From Sinorhizobium numidicum (GTDB taxonomy: Bacteria; Pseudomonadota; Alphaproteobacteria; Rhizobiales; Rhizobiaceae), in assembly GCF_029892045.1 (NCBI RefSeq), contig NZ_CP120368.1, forward strand, positions 2,168,001 to 2,232,000: a stretch of 64,000 nt of DNA, given 5' to 3'. Positions 9,324 through 18,254 of this stretch are shown piece after piece. A program made the position numbers and the translations under genes. The notes beneath the pieces are model-generated. The model made no database searches, had not been told where the DNA came from, and was given only the letters and a program-made list of their open reading frames with translations. How positions within the stretch are numbered: the stretch's first letter is position 1; each line of letters starts with the position of its first letter.

Positions 9324-10754
9324 TTACGCGCCGAGGCCGCTGCCCCATGGTCCGTGGTGGCTGTCGGCACCGTCGATGCGGTCGAAACCATGGGCGCCGA
9401 AGAAGTCGCGCTGCGCCTGAATGATGTTCGCCGTACCGCGGCCGCGGCGGTAGCTGTCGAAATAGCCGAGCGCCGAGGCGAGTGCTGGAACGGGCAGGCC
9501 ACCGAGTACGGCGGCCGAGACGACGCGGCGCAGTGCCCCGTCGGTTTCCTTGACCATCGTCGCGAAGGCAGGTGTGACGATCAGGTTTGCCACATCGGGA
9601 GCCTTGGCGAAGGCGGTGGTGATCTCATCGAGGAACTGCGAGCGGATGATGCAGCCGGCGCGCCAGATCTTCGCGATCGTCGGCATCGGCAGGTTCCAGT
9701 TGAACTCCTTGGAGGCCGCCGCCATGACCGCGAAACCCTGCGCATAGGCGCCGATCTTGGCGGCGAGCAGCGCGTTTTCGAGATCCTTGATGAAGGCTGC
9801 CTTGTCTGCCACCTTGAATTCGCCCATCGACGGCAGGCCGAGAATCTTCTCGGCTGCCTCGCGCTCCTCCTTCATCGAGGAGATGCTGCGGGCGGCGACG
9901 GCCGCTTCGATGCCGGTCGCCGGAATGCCCAGGTTCTGCGCCTCGATGACCGACCATTTGCCGGTGCCCTTCTGACCGGCCTTGTCGAGGATCATGTCGA
10001 CGATGGGATTGGCGGTCAGCGGATCGGCCGCCTTCAGCACCTTTTCCGTGATCTCGATCAGATAGGAATTGAGCCGCCCTTTATTCCAGGCGCCGAACAC
10101 TTCTCCGATCTCCCCGGCACTCATCTTCAGCCCGTCGCGCAGGATGCCGTAGATTTCGGCGATCATCTGCATGTCGGCATATTCGATGCCGTTGTGGATC
10201 GTTTTGACAAAATGGCCCGCGCCGTTTTCACCGAGCCAGGCGACGCAGGGAACGCCATCATATTTCGCGGCGATCGAGGTCAGCACCTTCTCGACGCGGC
10301 GATAGGATTCCTCCGTGCCGCCAACCATGATCGAGGGACCATGGCGCGCGCCCTCCTCGCCACCCGACACACCCATGCCGATAAAGGTGAGGCCGCTGTC
10401 CTTCAAGGCATCGAAGCGGCGCATCGTATCGCGGAAATTGGCGTTGCCGGCGTCGATCATGATGTCGCCCTTGGCGAGGTGAGACTCAAGCGCCTCCATC
10501 TGCTGATCGACGGGATCGCCGGCCTTGATCATGATGATGATCGGACGCGGCGGGCGGATCGCAGCGACGAACTCTTCGATCGTCTCGCAGGGAACGATCT
10601 GATCCTTGAGCGCGCCGGCCTCAGCATAAAATCTCCGCGTGGCGTCAACCGTGCGGTTGAAAACGGCGATTTTGTTGCCCTTTTCAGCGATGTTGAGCGC
10701 CAGGTTCGACCCCATGACGCCGAGACCGATTAGACCGATTTCCGCCTGTGACAC
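9324..10754 (-). CDS. gnd: 6-phosphogluconate dehydrogenase, decarboxylating
   Basis: Oxidises 6-phosphogluconate to ribulose 5-phosphate and CO2 with NADP+, the last oxidative step of the pentose phosphate pathway. At 476 residues it has the family's usual length. The nucleotide-binding GLGVMGSN is near residue 10, the substrate motif GVSGGEEGARHGPS lies in the second quarter, and GHFVKTIHNGIEY carries the catalytic lysine and asparagine. GTG 10754 was chosen because GGAGG lies six bases upstream and the protein then begins VSQAEIGLIGLG as in other Gnd proteins. It appears to be monocistronic. Confidence 0.96.
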   Translation of the reverse strand: MSQAEIGLIGLGVMGSNLALNIAEKGNKIAVFNRTVDATRRFYAEAGALKDQIVPCETIEEFVAAIRPPRPIIIMIKAGDPVDQQMEALESHLAKGDIMIDAGNANFRDTMRRFDALKDSGLTFIGMGVSGGEEGARHGPSIMVGGTEESYRRVEKVLTSIAAKYDGVPCVAWLGENGAGHFVKTIHNGIEYADMQMIAEIYGILRDGLKMSAGEIGEVFGAWNKGRLNSYLIEITEKVLKAADPLTANPIVDMILDKAGQKGTGKWSVIEAQNLGIPATGIEAAVAARSISSMKEEREAAEKILGLPSMGEFKVADKAAFIKDLENALLAAKIGAYAQGFAVMAAASKEFNWNLPMPTIAKIWRAGCIIRSQFLDEITTAFAKAPDVANLIVTPAFATMVKETDGALRRVVSAAVLGGLPVPALASALGYFDSYRRGRGTANIIQAQRDFFGAHGFDRIDGADSHHGPWGSGLGA

Positions 10755-11293
10755 GTGTTGCCTCCATTGGACAGGAGAGCCGGACGCGCTCGGGATGAGC
10801 GCGAAGTGCCGAGCTCCCGAAGTGATATGCGCATATCTCATGCCCGTGGAGAACGGGCGAAAGGAGGCATGCGACGGCGGAGGCCGTTTTGGCACCCAAA
10901 TCGATTTACGACAAGACATTCTCGCCAGAATCGCTGCTTTTCCGGTATGTCGCGACCATCGTCGAGGGCACGCGATGTCAGCGCACTTTCGATCGCAACA
11001 GGAACTGTGGGGACCGCCGACGGATGAAGACGGCCCCGAGGCCACGCGCGGCATTTGGCGGGTTCAGCCGTGAGTCGATGGATGCGGCGGTTTTTCCGAT
11101 TTCGAGTGCATTTTGCGTGAATTTCCCCGGATATCTCGTCTTTCGGACCGTGTTCCGGCCGATTCGAACGCTCTGAGCCTTGATCTGCATCAAGTTTGCG
11201 CGGTAATGCCGCCATACGCCGAGTCGCCCACAACGGGAAATTGACGGGCGGCGCGCAATCTCCAATCGGTACAATAAGAGGAGCGAGGACCGC
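10755..11293. promoter_or_regulatory. Divergent intergenic region gnd / amino-acid symporter
   Basis: These 539 bp lie between the two start codons. No supported gene was found; the open frames here extend gnd upstream or run against it and lack ribosome sites. The only clear element is a FixK/FNR box at 11180-11193. Confidence 0.6.
11180..11193 (+). promoter_or_regulatory. FixK/FNR-type anaerobox
   Basis: TTGATCTGCATCAA matches the FNR/FixK consensus TTGAT-N4-ATCAA without a mismatch. It ends 100 bp before the start of the symporter gene, so a class II promoter would begin transcription about 65 bp upstream of the ATG. This predicts induction under low oxygen, as in nodules. Confidence 0.65.
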
Positions 11294-12712
11294 ATGGATA
11301 CGATCATCGGCTTTCTGAACACGATCTTCTGGGGCTATGTGCTCATCTATGGTCTGCTGGCCGTCGGGATTTATTTCACGCTGCGCCTCGGCCTTCCCCA
11401 GATCATTCATTTCGGAGAGATGTTCAGGGTGCTCAGCAGCGGCGGCAGCAAGGACGCGGCCGGCATCAGCCCCTTTCAGGCACTGATGGTCAGCCTCGCC
11501 TCGCGCGTCGGCACCGGCAATCTCGCCGGCGTCGCGGTTGCGCTCTATCTCGGTGGTCCGGGCGCAACCTTCTGGATGTGGATGGTAGCGCTCGTCGGCA
11601 TGGCAACGGCCTATGCCGAAAGCGCGCTTGCGCAGCTTTACAAGATACGCAACGAAGACGGCCAATATCGCGGCGGGCCGGCCTTCTATATAGCGCGCGG
11701 CCTCAACGCGCCCTGGGCGGCGACGATCTTCTCCGTCTGCCTCATCATCTCTTTCGGTCTCGTCTTCAACGCGGTTCAGGCCAATTCGATCGCCGATGCG
11801 GTAGAGGGCGCTTTCGGTGTTCCGAAGCTAACGGTCGGCATCGTCATTGCGGTGCTTTCCGGTGTCGTGATCTTCGGCGGCATCCGGCAGATCGCCCGTG
11901 TCGCCGAAGTCGTCGTCCCGTTCATGGCCGTCGCTTATCTGCTGATGGCGGTTTACGTGCTGATCGCAAACGCATCGCTGGTGCCGAACGTGCTCTGGAC
12001 GATCATTTCCAGTGCCTTCGGACTGCAGGAGGCGGCCGGCGGCATCACCGGCGGGATCGCCGCGGCCATGCTCAACGGCGTCAAGCGCGGTCTCTTTTCC
12101 AATGAAGCAGGCATGGGCTCGGCCCCGAACATTGCCGCCGTCGCGACACCGGTGCCGCATCATCCGTCCTCCCAAGGTTTCGTTCAGTCGCTCGGTGTCT
12201 TTATCGACACCATTCTGATCTGCACCGCGACATCGGTGATGATCCTGCTTTCGGGTACGCTGGAACCGGGCTCCGGCGTCACAGGCACGCAGCTCACCCA
12301 GGCTGCAATGAACGTCCATATCGGTACGGCGGGCACCTATTTCATCGCCGTCGCGATCTTCTTCTTCGCTTTCACATCGATCATCGGCAACTATTCCTAT
12401 GCCGAGAATGCGCTCACCTATCTCGGCGCGGGCAACCGGTTGGGTCTTGCCGCCATGCGCAGCGCCGTGCTTGCGATGGTGGTGTGGGGCGCCTATGAAA
12501 GCATCAGCACCGTTTTCGATGCGGCCGACGCCTCCATGGGCTTGATGGCGACGATCAATCTCATCGCCATCCTGCTTCTCTCCGGCACCATTGCCAAGCT
12601 GACAAAGGACTATTTCGACCAGCGGAAACAGGGCGTTGTGCCGGTGTTCCACGCCGCGGACTATCCGGAGCTGCAGGGCAAGATCGATCAGGAGATCTGG
12701 TCGCGCGACTAG
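11294..12712 (+). CDS. Alanine/glycine:cation symporter family protein
   Basis: This 472-residue inner-membrane protein of the AGCS family takes up alanine or glycine with sodium or protons. About ten hydrophobic segments are visible. The family motifs SRVGTGNLAGVAVAL (about residue 73) and GLFSNEAGMGSAPNIAA (about residue 270) are intact. The ATG follows AAGAGGAGCGAGGACCGC, a good ribosome site. A perfect FixK/FNR box upstream and a terminator immediately downstream mark a single-gene unit that probably responds to oxygen. Confidence 0.92.
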   Translation: MDTIIGFLNTIFWGYVLIYGLLAVGIYFTLRLGLPQIIHFGEMFRVLSSGGSKDAAGISPFQALMVSLASRVGTGNLAGVAVALYLGGPGATFWMWMVALVGMATAYAESALAQLYKIRNEDGQYRGGPAFYIARGLNAPWAATIFSVCLIISFGLVFNAVQANSIADAVEGAFGVPKLTVGIVIAVLSGVVIFGGIRQIARVAEVVVPFMAVAYLLMAVYVLIANASLVPNVLWTIISSAFGLQEAAGGITGGIAAAMLNGVKRGLFSNEAGMGSAPNIAAVATPVPHHPSSQGFVQSLGVFIDTILICTATSVMILLSGTLEPGSGVTGTQLTQAAMNVHIGTAGTYFIAVAIFFFAFTSIIGNYSYAENALTYLGAGNRLGLAAMRSAVLAMVVWGAYESISTVFDAADASMGLMATINLIAILLLSGTIAKLTKDYFDQRKQGVVPVFHAADYPELQGKIDQEIWSRD

Positions 12713-12723
12713 CTAGAGGGAGG

Positions 12724-12748
12724 GGCGCGCCGCACTGGCGCGCCTTTC
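12724..12748 (+). terminator. Rho-independent terminator of the symporter gene
   Basis: Two copies of GGCGCGCC (12724-12731 and 12737-12744) form an 8-bp stem with a five-base loop, followed by TTTCT. It starts 12 bp after the symporter stop codon. Confidence 0.8.
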
Positions 12749-12805
12749 TGCCCGATTTGCATTGTAGAGTCCGCCCCAGGATCACCGTAATGCCGGATCG
12801 AAATC

Positions 12806-13675
12806 ATGGTCGGGGTCGCGTTCAACGAGCCGCAGCGGAATGTAAGTGAAGGATCACCTCGCCTGCGCTCTGGTCTCTGTTTGGCCCAAAGCTCGGGGAT
12901 CTATCGCGAGCGGCAGACAACAGGTGCGCTGGCCGCCACGGTGAAGTGCTTGTGGACGCACCGCCTGCCTCGCGACGAGACACCGCACATCGCCGTGGTG
13001 CCGGATGGTTGTGCCGATATCATCTGGTCGGCGACAGGTCTGGCAACAGTGGGTCCCGACAGGGTCGCCGCCTTTCCTGCACTTGCCGCGGGCGAAACAA
13101 TCTTCGGCGCCCGCTTCCGCATCGGCGCCGCGGCGTCCTGGCTGCGCACCCCGCTTGATGCGATCACGGGCCAGACTTTGCCGCTGGAGCTCTTCTGGGG
13201 CGTAGCGGCCCGAGATCTCGACGCGCGAATGACGGAAGCGCGTAGCGCGTCGGAACGGCTCACCATTCTTGCTGCGGCGCTCGAAGAACGTCTGCCGGCT
13301 GCGCCACAACTGCCGTCGGACATCGCCGTCCTGCGAGCGCGTTTGGACGAAGGTCGCGTGCCGGCCGCCGATCCCGTGAGGACACTGGCGCGAAACACCG
13401 GCATAAGCGAGCGAACCCTGCGGCGCCGCTGCCATGAGCATTTCGGTTACGGCGCCAAAACGCTCGATCGCATTCTTCGCCTCCAGCGTTTCCTGACTGC
13501 GTGCCGTGCGCAGCCGCAAGGATCGCTGGCGATGCTCGCCTTGGATGCCGGCTACGCCGACCAGGCCCACCTCGCTCGCGAGGCGAAAGAACTCACATCG
13601 CTGACACCGCGCCAGATCCAAACACAATTGGCGATCAACGCGAAACAGGATGAGAACATCTCCACAACCGTTTGA
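12806..13675 (+). CDS. AraC-family transcriptional regulator
   Basis: This 289-residue protein has a C-terminal AraC-type DNA-binding region of two helix-turn-helix units (VRTLARNTGISERTLRRRC, then SLAMLALDAGYADQAHLARE). The N-terminal domain carries the HIAVVPDGCADIIW motif seen in regulators with a DUF6597-like sensor. The first 35 residues look atypical, so the true start may be downstream of 12806. It lies about 150 bp upstream of an SRPBCC and a VOC gene in the same direction; this trio recurs in proteobacteria, so it may control them. The ligand is unknown. Confidence 0.85.
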   Translation: MVGVAFNEPQRNVSEGSPRLRSGLCLAQSSGIYRERQTTGALAATVKCLWTHRLPRDETPHIAVVPDGCADIIWSATGLATVGPDRVAAFPALAAGETIFGARFRIGAAASWLRTPLDAITGQTLPLELFWGVAARDLDARMTEARSASERLTILAAALEERLPAAPQLPSDIAVLRARLDEGRVPAADPVRTLARNTGISERTLRRRCHEHFGYGAKTLDRILRLQRFLTACRAQPQGSLAMLALDAGYADQAHLAREAKELTSLTPRQIQTQLAINAKQDENISTTV

Positions 13676-13825
13676 TGCAGAATGGTTTTATTCCTCGCAT
13701 TCAGCTTGCGAGCTTTTTGCGAGCTTTCTGCGGGCTTTCTCTCTACATCAGCCGGAGACGTTGGCCGTTTCGTTCAAGACCGCCGCACGGCGGAGTGCTA
13801 TCAATCACTCGAACGGAGCGAACGC

Positions 13826-14269
13826 ATGACCACAATGATCGCCAGGATCATTCACACATCGATCGCGCGAGACTGGCGCGAGGTTTATGCCTTTATGGCC
13901 GATCACGAGAAAATGCCGCTTTGGGCCTCCGGCCTCTCCTCCGGGCTCACCCGCGATGGCGACGAGTGGATCGCGCCCGGGCCGCTCGGCACCGCCCGCG
14001 TGCGCTTTGCGCCGGATAATGAGTTCGGCGTCATCGATCATCTCGTGACGCTGGACAACGGCCTCGAGGTTCACAACGCGCTCCGTGTCGTCCCCAATGG
14101 CGACGGCGCGGAAGTCATGTTCACGCTGCTCCGCCAGCCGAACATGAGCGACGAGCAATTCGCCGCCGATGCCGCATGGGTGGAAAAGGACCTCGCCACC
14201 CTCAAATCAATTTTGGAATCCGACAGCGACAAACGAAACGACGGGAAGAAACATGGGCAGCAAAGATAA
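13826..14269 (+). CDS. SRPBCC-family protein
   Basis: This 147-residue protein shows the START/SRPBCC ligand-binding pattern: an N-terminal strand (ARIIHTSIARDWREVYAFM), a glycine-rich centre and a long C-terminal helix ending EKDLATLKSILES. The ATG at 13826 follows GGAGCGAACGC. It overlaps the following VOC gene by 17 bp, indicating coupled expression. Function is unknown; members bind hydrophobic ligands or modify small molecules. Confidence 0.8.
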   Translation: MTTMIARIIHTSIARDWREVYAFMADHEKMPLWASGLSSGLTRDGDEWIAPGPLGTARVRFAPDNEFGVIDHLVTLDNGLEVHNALRVVPNGDGAEVMFTLLRQPNMSDEQFAADAAWVEKDLATLKSILESDSDKRNDGKKHGQQR

Positions 14270-14606
14270 CGACCGCCGCATCGACTATATCGAGTTCAAC
14301 GTGGCGGACATCTCCGCGAGCAAGGCTTTCTATGGCGGCGCTTTCGGCTGGACCTTCACGGACTACGGGCCGGAATATTGCGAGTTTTCCGATGGCCGGC
14401 TGACGGGCGGCTTCACTACGCTCGGGCCGATCGGAGGCGGCGGACCGCTCGTCATCGTCTATGCGGACGACCTGGAAGACGCGCAACGAAGGGTCGAAGC
14501 GGCCGGGGGCAGGATCGTCAAGCCGATCTTTTCCTTCCCCGGCGGCCGGCGCTTCCACTTTGCCGATCCGGACGGTTACGAACTGGCGGTCTGGTCGGCG
14601 CAATAG
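14253..14606 (+). CDS. VOC-family (glyoxalase-like) protein
   Basis: This 117-residue single-module vicinal-oxygen-chelate protein shows the motifs DYIEFNVADISASKAFY at the N-terminus and FHFADPDGYELAVW at the C-terminus. Such proteins act as dimers with a metal site; the substrate cannot be told from sequence. The start lies inside the 3' end of the SRPBCC gene with GGGAAGAAAC as ribosome site. Confidence 0.88.
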   Translation: MGSKDNDRRIDYIEFNVADISASKAFYGGAFGWTFTDYGPEYCEFSDGRLTGGFTTLGPIGGGGPLVIVYADDLEDAQRRVEAAGGRIVKPIFSFPGGRRFHFADPDGYELAVWSAQ

Positions 14607-14783
14607 CATAGTCAGGCAGGCGGCTTCCCGGCCGTCTGCCTGGTCTCAACTCTAGAGCGCCGTGCGTTCAAGTGAACGCACAAAGGACGCTCTAGCACTC
14701 TAGATTCTAGAGCATCTTGTCCGCTTCCAGCGGTTCCGCTTGAAAGCGGGATGCTCTAGGATCGGTTGTCGTCCCGGTTGGAG
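14607..14783. repeat. Intergenic repeat, copy 1 of an identical 105-bp element
   Basis: Positions 14652-14756 are, base for base, the same as 57485-57589. The element has two hairpins: an outer AGAGCG/CGCTCT stem around a GTGCGTTCA/TGAACGCAC stem, then a TCTAGAGCAT-type palindrome around CCGCTTCCAGCGG. The first half is the same family as the shorter hairpins at 28.56, 44.17 and 59.39 kb. Confidence 0.85.
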
Positions 14784-14870
14784 CTATTCGCCAAACCGGA
14801 TGAACAGCGCGCTGACGAGGCCGAAGACGACGATGCACTGCAGGATGAACATTGGCCATTCCTGTGACAT
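14784..14870 (-). CDS. 28-residue single-membrane-segment protein
   Basis: A short frame starting MSQEWPM and continuing FILQCIVVFGLVSALFIRFGE, so nearly the whole chain is one membrane helix with a charged end. A strong ribosome site (GAGAGGAGGAA) stands at proper spacing before the ATG at 14870. It is isolated between the VOC gene and the PAS gene. Such very small membrane proteins often modulate larger membrane complexes, but no partner is evident here. Confidence 0.6.
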   Translation of the reverse strand: MSQEWPMFILQCIVVFGLVSALFIRFGE

Positions 14871-15164
14871 CTCGGTTCCTCCTCTCGAGTATCACCGCTG
14901 CCACAACTGCTTGTCCGCCCAAAAGGGCGCAAGGGCGCCGCGATGCCGACGCTTGCTGCAGGTTACAGTTGCATCAAGGCCTATCCGTGATGGCACGGCA
15001 GCAGCAGAGCGTAGCATCTCGACTCGAGTTCGGCACGAAAAGTCGAGTGGAGGGATATGCGAAGCGGTTTTCCTTCCGTTCCCGCGCACCTCTCGGCTTT
15101 GGTCCGAGGCCATCTCCTCACTGGTAGTCGCAACGAACCCACCGGGCCCGTCCTCGACCGGAGC
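14871..15164. other. Intergenic region without supported gene
   Basis: The 294 bp upstream of the 28-residue gene hold only its ribosome site (near 14879-14887) and presumably its promoter. Open frames present on both strands lack ribosome sites and family resemblance. Confidence 0.4.
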
Positions 15165-15890
15165 TCACGCCGCGATCGCTCTGCGCCGGTCCGCATGTTC
15201 CTGAATGACCAGGATCGCACCGATCAGCTTTCCGGTGCTCGACATGCACGGCGTCATGCTACAGCGAACGACCACTGTCCGGTCATTGACTGTTTTGGCA
15301 AAGTTGTAGTCGAGGATTTCACCGGCGAAGCAGCGGTCGAGGTAGGCCTTGACGCGCTGCTCGAACCGCTGAATGCCGATGAACTCGACGATGTGCCGGC
15401 CGATCAGATCCATCGGCCTGCTTTGAAGGTAATTCGCATTCACCGGATTGGTATAGAGGTAACGATAATCGGGCGTGATCACGGCAATCCGATCGGGAAA
15501 GCAATCAAGGATCGCCTCGTTGAGCAGACCCTCGTCCGCGCGGCCTTTGCTCGGTACCTTCCGCGAGCGGTCAAGATCGAGCCCTGCGAGGCTCGCCGCC
15601 CCGGTCGCTGCGAAATAGCGATTGACCAGAGATCGCAGCAATTGCGAATTGCGCAGGACCGAGTTCACGTCATCGGCCTCGACACGCAATATGTCGATCA
15701 GAAACTGGAACTGGAGGCGGGCCTCTTCGACGCTGACAGCCTTCTCGTCGTAGATCGCCCTCAGCATCGGATCGAGTTCACGATCGAGAATGCCGATCAG
15801 ATGTTCGTCCGCCGTCCTCACGGCATATTGTAGCTGCGAATACTTGAACCAGAACAGCTCGATCAAATGGTTCAATTTGAAAAACCCCAT
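15165..15890 (-). CDS. PAS-domain protein without output domain
   Basis: This 241-residue cytoplasmic protein has an N-terminal helical region (about residues 1-110) and a C-terminal PAS domain (about 130-235) with NEAILDCFPDRIAVITPDYR and GRHIVEFIGIQRFE. No kinase, cyclase or DNA-binding part follows, so it may signal through a partner. Start 15890 (MGFFKLNHL) was chosen since the upstream 95 in-frame codons do not resemble protein, though the ribosome site is weak. Confidence 0.75.
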   Translation of the reverse strand: MGFFKLNHLIELFWFKYSQLQYAVRTADEHLIGILDRELDPMLRAIYDEKAVSVEEARLQFQFLIDILRVEADDVNSVLRNSQLLRSLVNRYFAATGAASLAGLDLDRSRKVPSKGRADEGLLNEAILDCFPDRIAVITPDYRYLYTNPVNANYLQSRPMDLIGRHIVEFIGIQRFEQRVKAYLDRCFAGEILDYNFAKTVNDRTVVVRCSMTPCMSSTGKLIGAILVIQEHADRRRAIAA

Positions 15891-16245
15891 TCCCCGCGGC
15901 GAAGCCGCGCCAATGCACTTCAAAACAGGCGGAGATGCTGCAGCCCGGCGATCCAGATTTTGATGAGTTCCCCCTCTTTCCATGCAAAACCGCGTTGCGC
16001 TCGTTGCCCAAAGCGCTTGCAGTCGCTCCCCAAATACAACGAAGAGTTTACACGCATTGCGCGACCGTTCAACAGCGGAAAGCCGAGGCAGAAGTCCACA
16101 AACGTTTCCGGAACCGCTTCCCGTTGCGTCCGCCCAGAATTGGCGGCCGACGGCGACGGAAAACGCGCGCGACACTTTCGAGTCGTCATTCGCCGCGTGG
16201 GATCACTTGCTGAGTGGCAGGCAGGCGGGCGCTTTTCCCGCGGCC
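15891..16245. other. Intergenic region without supported gene
   Basis: These 355 bp lie between the PAS gene start and the lpxXL stop. Several overlapping open frames exist but none has a ribosome site, family resemblance or neighbour-like composition. It should hold the PAS gene promoter and, at the 16.23-16.25 kb side, a GC-rich GGGCGC/CCCGCGG hairpin that could end the lipid A operon. Confidence 0.5.
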
Positions 16246-17184
16246 TCAAAGATGGCGCTTGATGTTCCAGCGGTCGTGGTACCAGAGCCATTGGCCGGGA
16301 TATTCGCGGACCCAGCTCTCGACTTTGTCGTTCAGCATCTGAGCGGTGGCGTTGACGTCGACGCTGCCGTCGGCCCTGCGCGGAATTTCAACTGCCGGCT
16401 CCAGTTCCAGCCGGAAGCGGCCGCCGGGCAGACGAATGCAGCGGGCGGGATAGACTTCGCAATTGAACTGGCGGACGAGTTTGGCGAGCAGCGGATTGGT
16501 CTGCACGTCCTGACCGAAGAACTTGGTCTTCAAGCCTTTGCGGAACTTCTGGTCGACGAGCACACCGACACCGCCGCCGCGTTCGAGCTGGCGGGCGAGC
16601 GCGAAGGAGGAGCCCGCATGCGACGGCACGAGGTTGCCCATGCGCTCCCTGCGGAATTCGAACACCTTGTCGGCGAGATAGGGATTGTTCGGCGGGCGAA
16701 AGAGCACTGTGACGTCCAGCCCGAAGGCGGACCCTGCGACCGGCAGCATCTCGAAATTGCCGCTATGGGCGGTGAACACGATGAATGGCCGCGGATTATC
16801 GCGCAGCTCCAGGAAGAGCGGGATCCCGGAGACCTCCACCCTGCCCGGCTCCGCCCGGTTCGGATCGAAATCGAAGAGACGATCGAGGAAGACATATTCG
16901 GCCGCAAGCCGCCCCATGTTGCCCCAGCTTTCGAGCGCGATCGCCTCAATCTCCGCCTCGCTCTTTTCCGGGAACGCGTTGCGCAGGTTGGTGAGCGTCA
17001 GCTTGTGACGGCTGGTCTTCGGGCCGATCCAGCGGGCGACACGATCCATGAAGTTGATCGCACCATCCGACGGAAAGAGCTTGAGAACGGTCAGCAACAG
17101 AACCACGAACTGCGCGATCAGCCATTGCCTGAAACGATCGGCAGAAAGCACCAGTCGTGTGATCAGCATGCGCACGGAGATCAA
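16246..17184 (-). CDS. lpxXL: Lipid A very-long-chain acyltransferase LpxXL
   Basis: Transfers 27-hydroxyoctacosanoate from AcpXL to lipid A at the inner membrane. The 312-residue frame has one N-terminal membrane segment (AQFVVLLLTVLKLF) and the HtrB/MsbB acyltransferase motif HSGNFE near residue 139, followed by LFRPPNNPYLADKVFEFRR. The start is unclear: TTG 17184, GTG 17175 or ATG 17169 are in frame, all close to the end of the dehydrogenase gene. It is the last gene of the acpXL cluster, as known in Rhizobiales. Confidence 0.92.
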   Translation of the reverse strand: MISVRMLITRLVLSADRFRQWLIAQFVVLLLTVLKLFPSDGAINFMDRVARWIGPKTSRHKLTLTNLRNAFPEKSEAEIEAIALESWGNMGRLAAEYVFLDRLFDFDPNRAEPGRVEVSGIPLFLELRDNPRPFIVFTAHSGNFEMLPVAGSAFGLDVTVLFRPPNNPYLADKVFEFRRERMGNLVPSHAGSSFALARQLERGGGVGVLVDQKFRKGLKTKFFGQDVQTNPLLAKLVRQFNCEVYPARCIRLPGGRFRLELEPAVEIPRRADGSVDVNATAQMLNDKVESWVREYPGQWLWYHDRWNIKRHL

Positions 17185-18209
17185 TCCATCCGAAGAATGA
17201 TCTTGCCGAAGACCTGACGCGACTCCATCCGCTCCAGCGCGCGGTCGATATCGTGAAGGCCCACCTCGGTATCGATCACCGGATGAACGAGGCCGCGCGC
17301 CATTTTCTGCATGGCGTTCGCCATGTTCTCCATCCGGCAGCCGAAGGAGCCGAGCAGTTTCAACTGCTGCTGGAAGAGCATCATCAGATTCATGTCAGTC
17401 GAAACGCCGGAGGTCGAGCCGCAGGTGACGAGACGTCCGCCCCGCTTCATGCACAGCATCGAGCCCGCCCAGGTGTTCTTGCCGACATGCTCGAAGACGA
17501 CATCGACGCCCTTCTTCTTCGTGAGCTTGCGCACCACGCCTTCGAAGCGATCGGTCCGGTAGTTGATGACGTGATCGGCGCCGAGCGCCTTTGCCCTCTC
17601 GATCTTGTCATCGGAACCGACCGTCGTGATGACGGTGCAGCCGATCTTCTTGGCGAGTTGAATCGCGGCCGTGCCGATGCCGGAACCGCCCGCATGAACG
17701 AGGATGGTCTCGCCTGGCTCGAGCTTGGCATTGTCGAAAAGCATGTGCTCGACGGTGCCGAAGGTAACCGGAGCAAGCGCAGCGCCCACCTCATCGACGC
17801 CCGGAGGCGCCGGAATCAAGAGGCGGGCCGGAAGATTGACCTTCTCCTGCGCAAAACCGTCCAAGTGGAAGCCGTGCACGCCGCCGACATGTTCGCAGAG
17901 ATTGTCGCGCCCCTCGCGGCACGCGCGGCAGAGCCCGCAGGTGCGCGCTCCGTAGATCGAAACGAGCTGGCCGGGCAGAACGTTTGCGACGCCGGGGCCG
18001 ATGCTCTCAACCACGCCAGACGCTTCCGCGCCGATGACGAGCGGCATCTTGCGCTTGGCAAAGGCCATGCCGCGCCAGCCCCAGACATCGATATGATTGA
18101 GCGCGACTGCCTTGACCCGCAGGGTCACCTCGCCCGGACCCGGCGCTTCCGGTTCCGGAAGATCGCTGATTTCAAGCTTGCGGTCATCGAGCAATTGCAG
18201 GGCGCGCAT
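17181..18209 (-). CDS. Zinc-type alcohol dehydrogenase of the acpXL cluster
   Basis: This 342-residue medium-chain dehydrogenase/reductase has GAEASGVVESIGPGV, the four-cysteine structural-zinc stretch (CGLCRACREGRDNLC) and the NAD(P)-binding HAGGSGIGTAAIQLAKKIG. It sits in the conserved very-long-chain fatty acid cluster between fabF2XL and lpxXL, where it is thought to help make the 27-hydroxy chain, but its exact reaction is not established. The stop overlaps the lpxXL start region. Confidence 0.88.
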   Translation of the reverse strand: MRALQLLDDRKLEISDLPEPEAPGPGEVTLRVKAVALNHIDVWGWRGMAFAKRKMPLVIGAEASGVVESIGPGVANVLPGQLVSIYGARTCGLCRACREGRDNLCEHVGGVHGFHLDGFAQEKVNLPARLLIPAPPGVDEVGAALAPVTFGTVEHMLFDNAKLEPGETILVHAGGSGIGTAAIQLAKKIGCTVITTVGSDDKIERAKALGADHVINYRTDRFEGVVRKLTKKKGVDVVFEHVGKNTWAGSMLCMKRGGRLVTCGSTSGVSTDMNLMMLFQQQLKLLGSFGCRMENMANAMQKMARGLVHPVIDTEVGLHDIDRALERMESRQVFGKIILRMD

Positions 18210-18254
18210 GGTCTTTCCTTTGCGGGAGCGGTATTCCGGTCGCCGAGCGACGGC

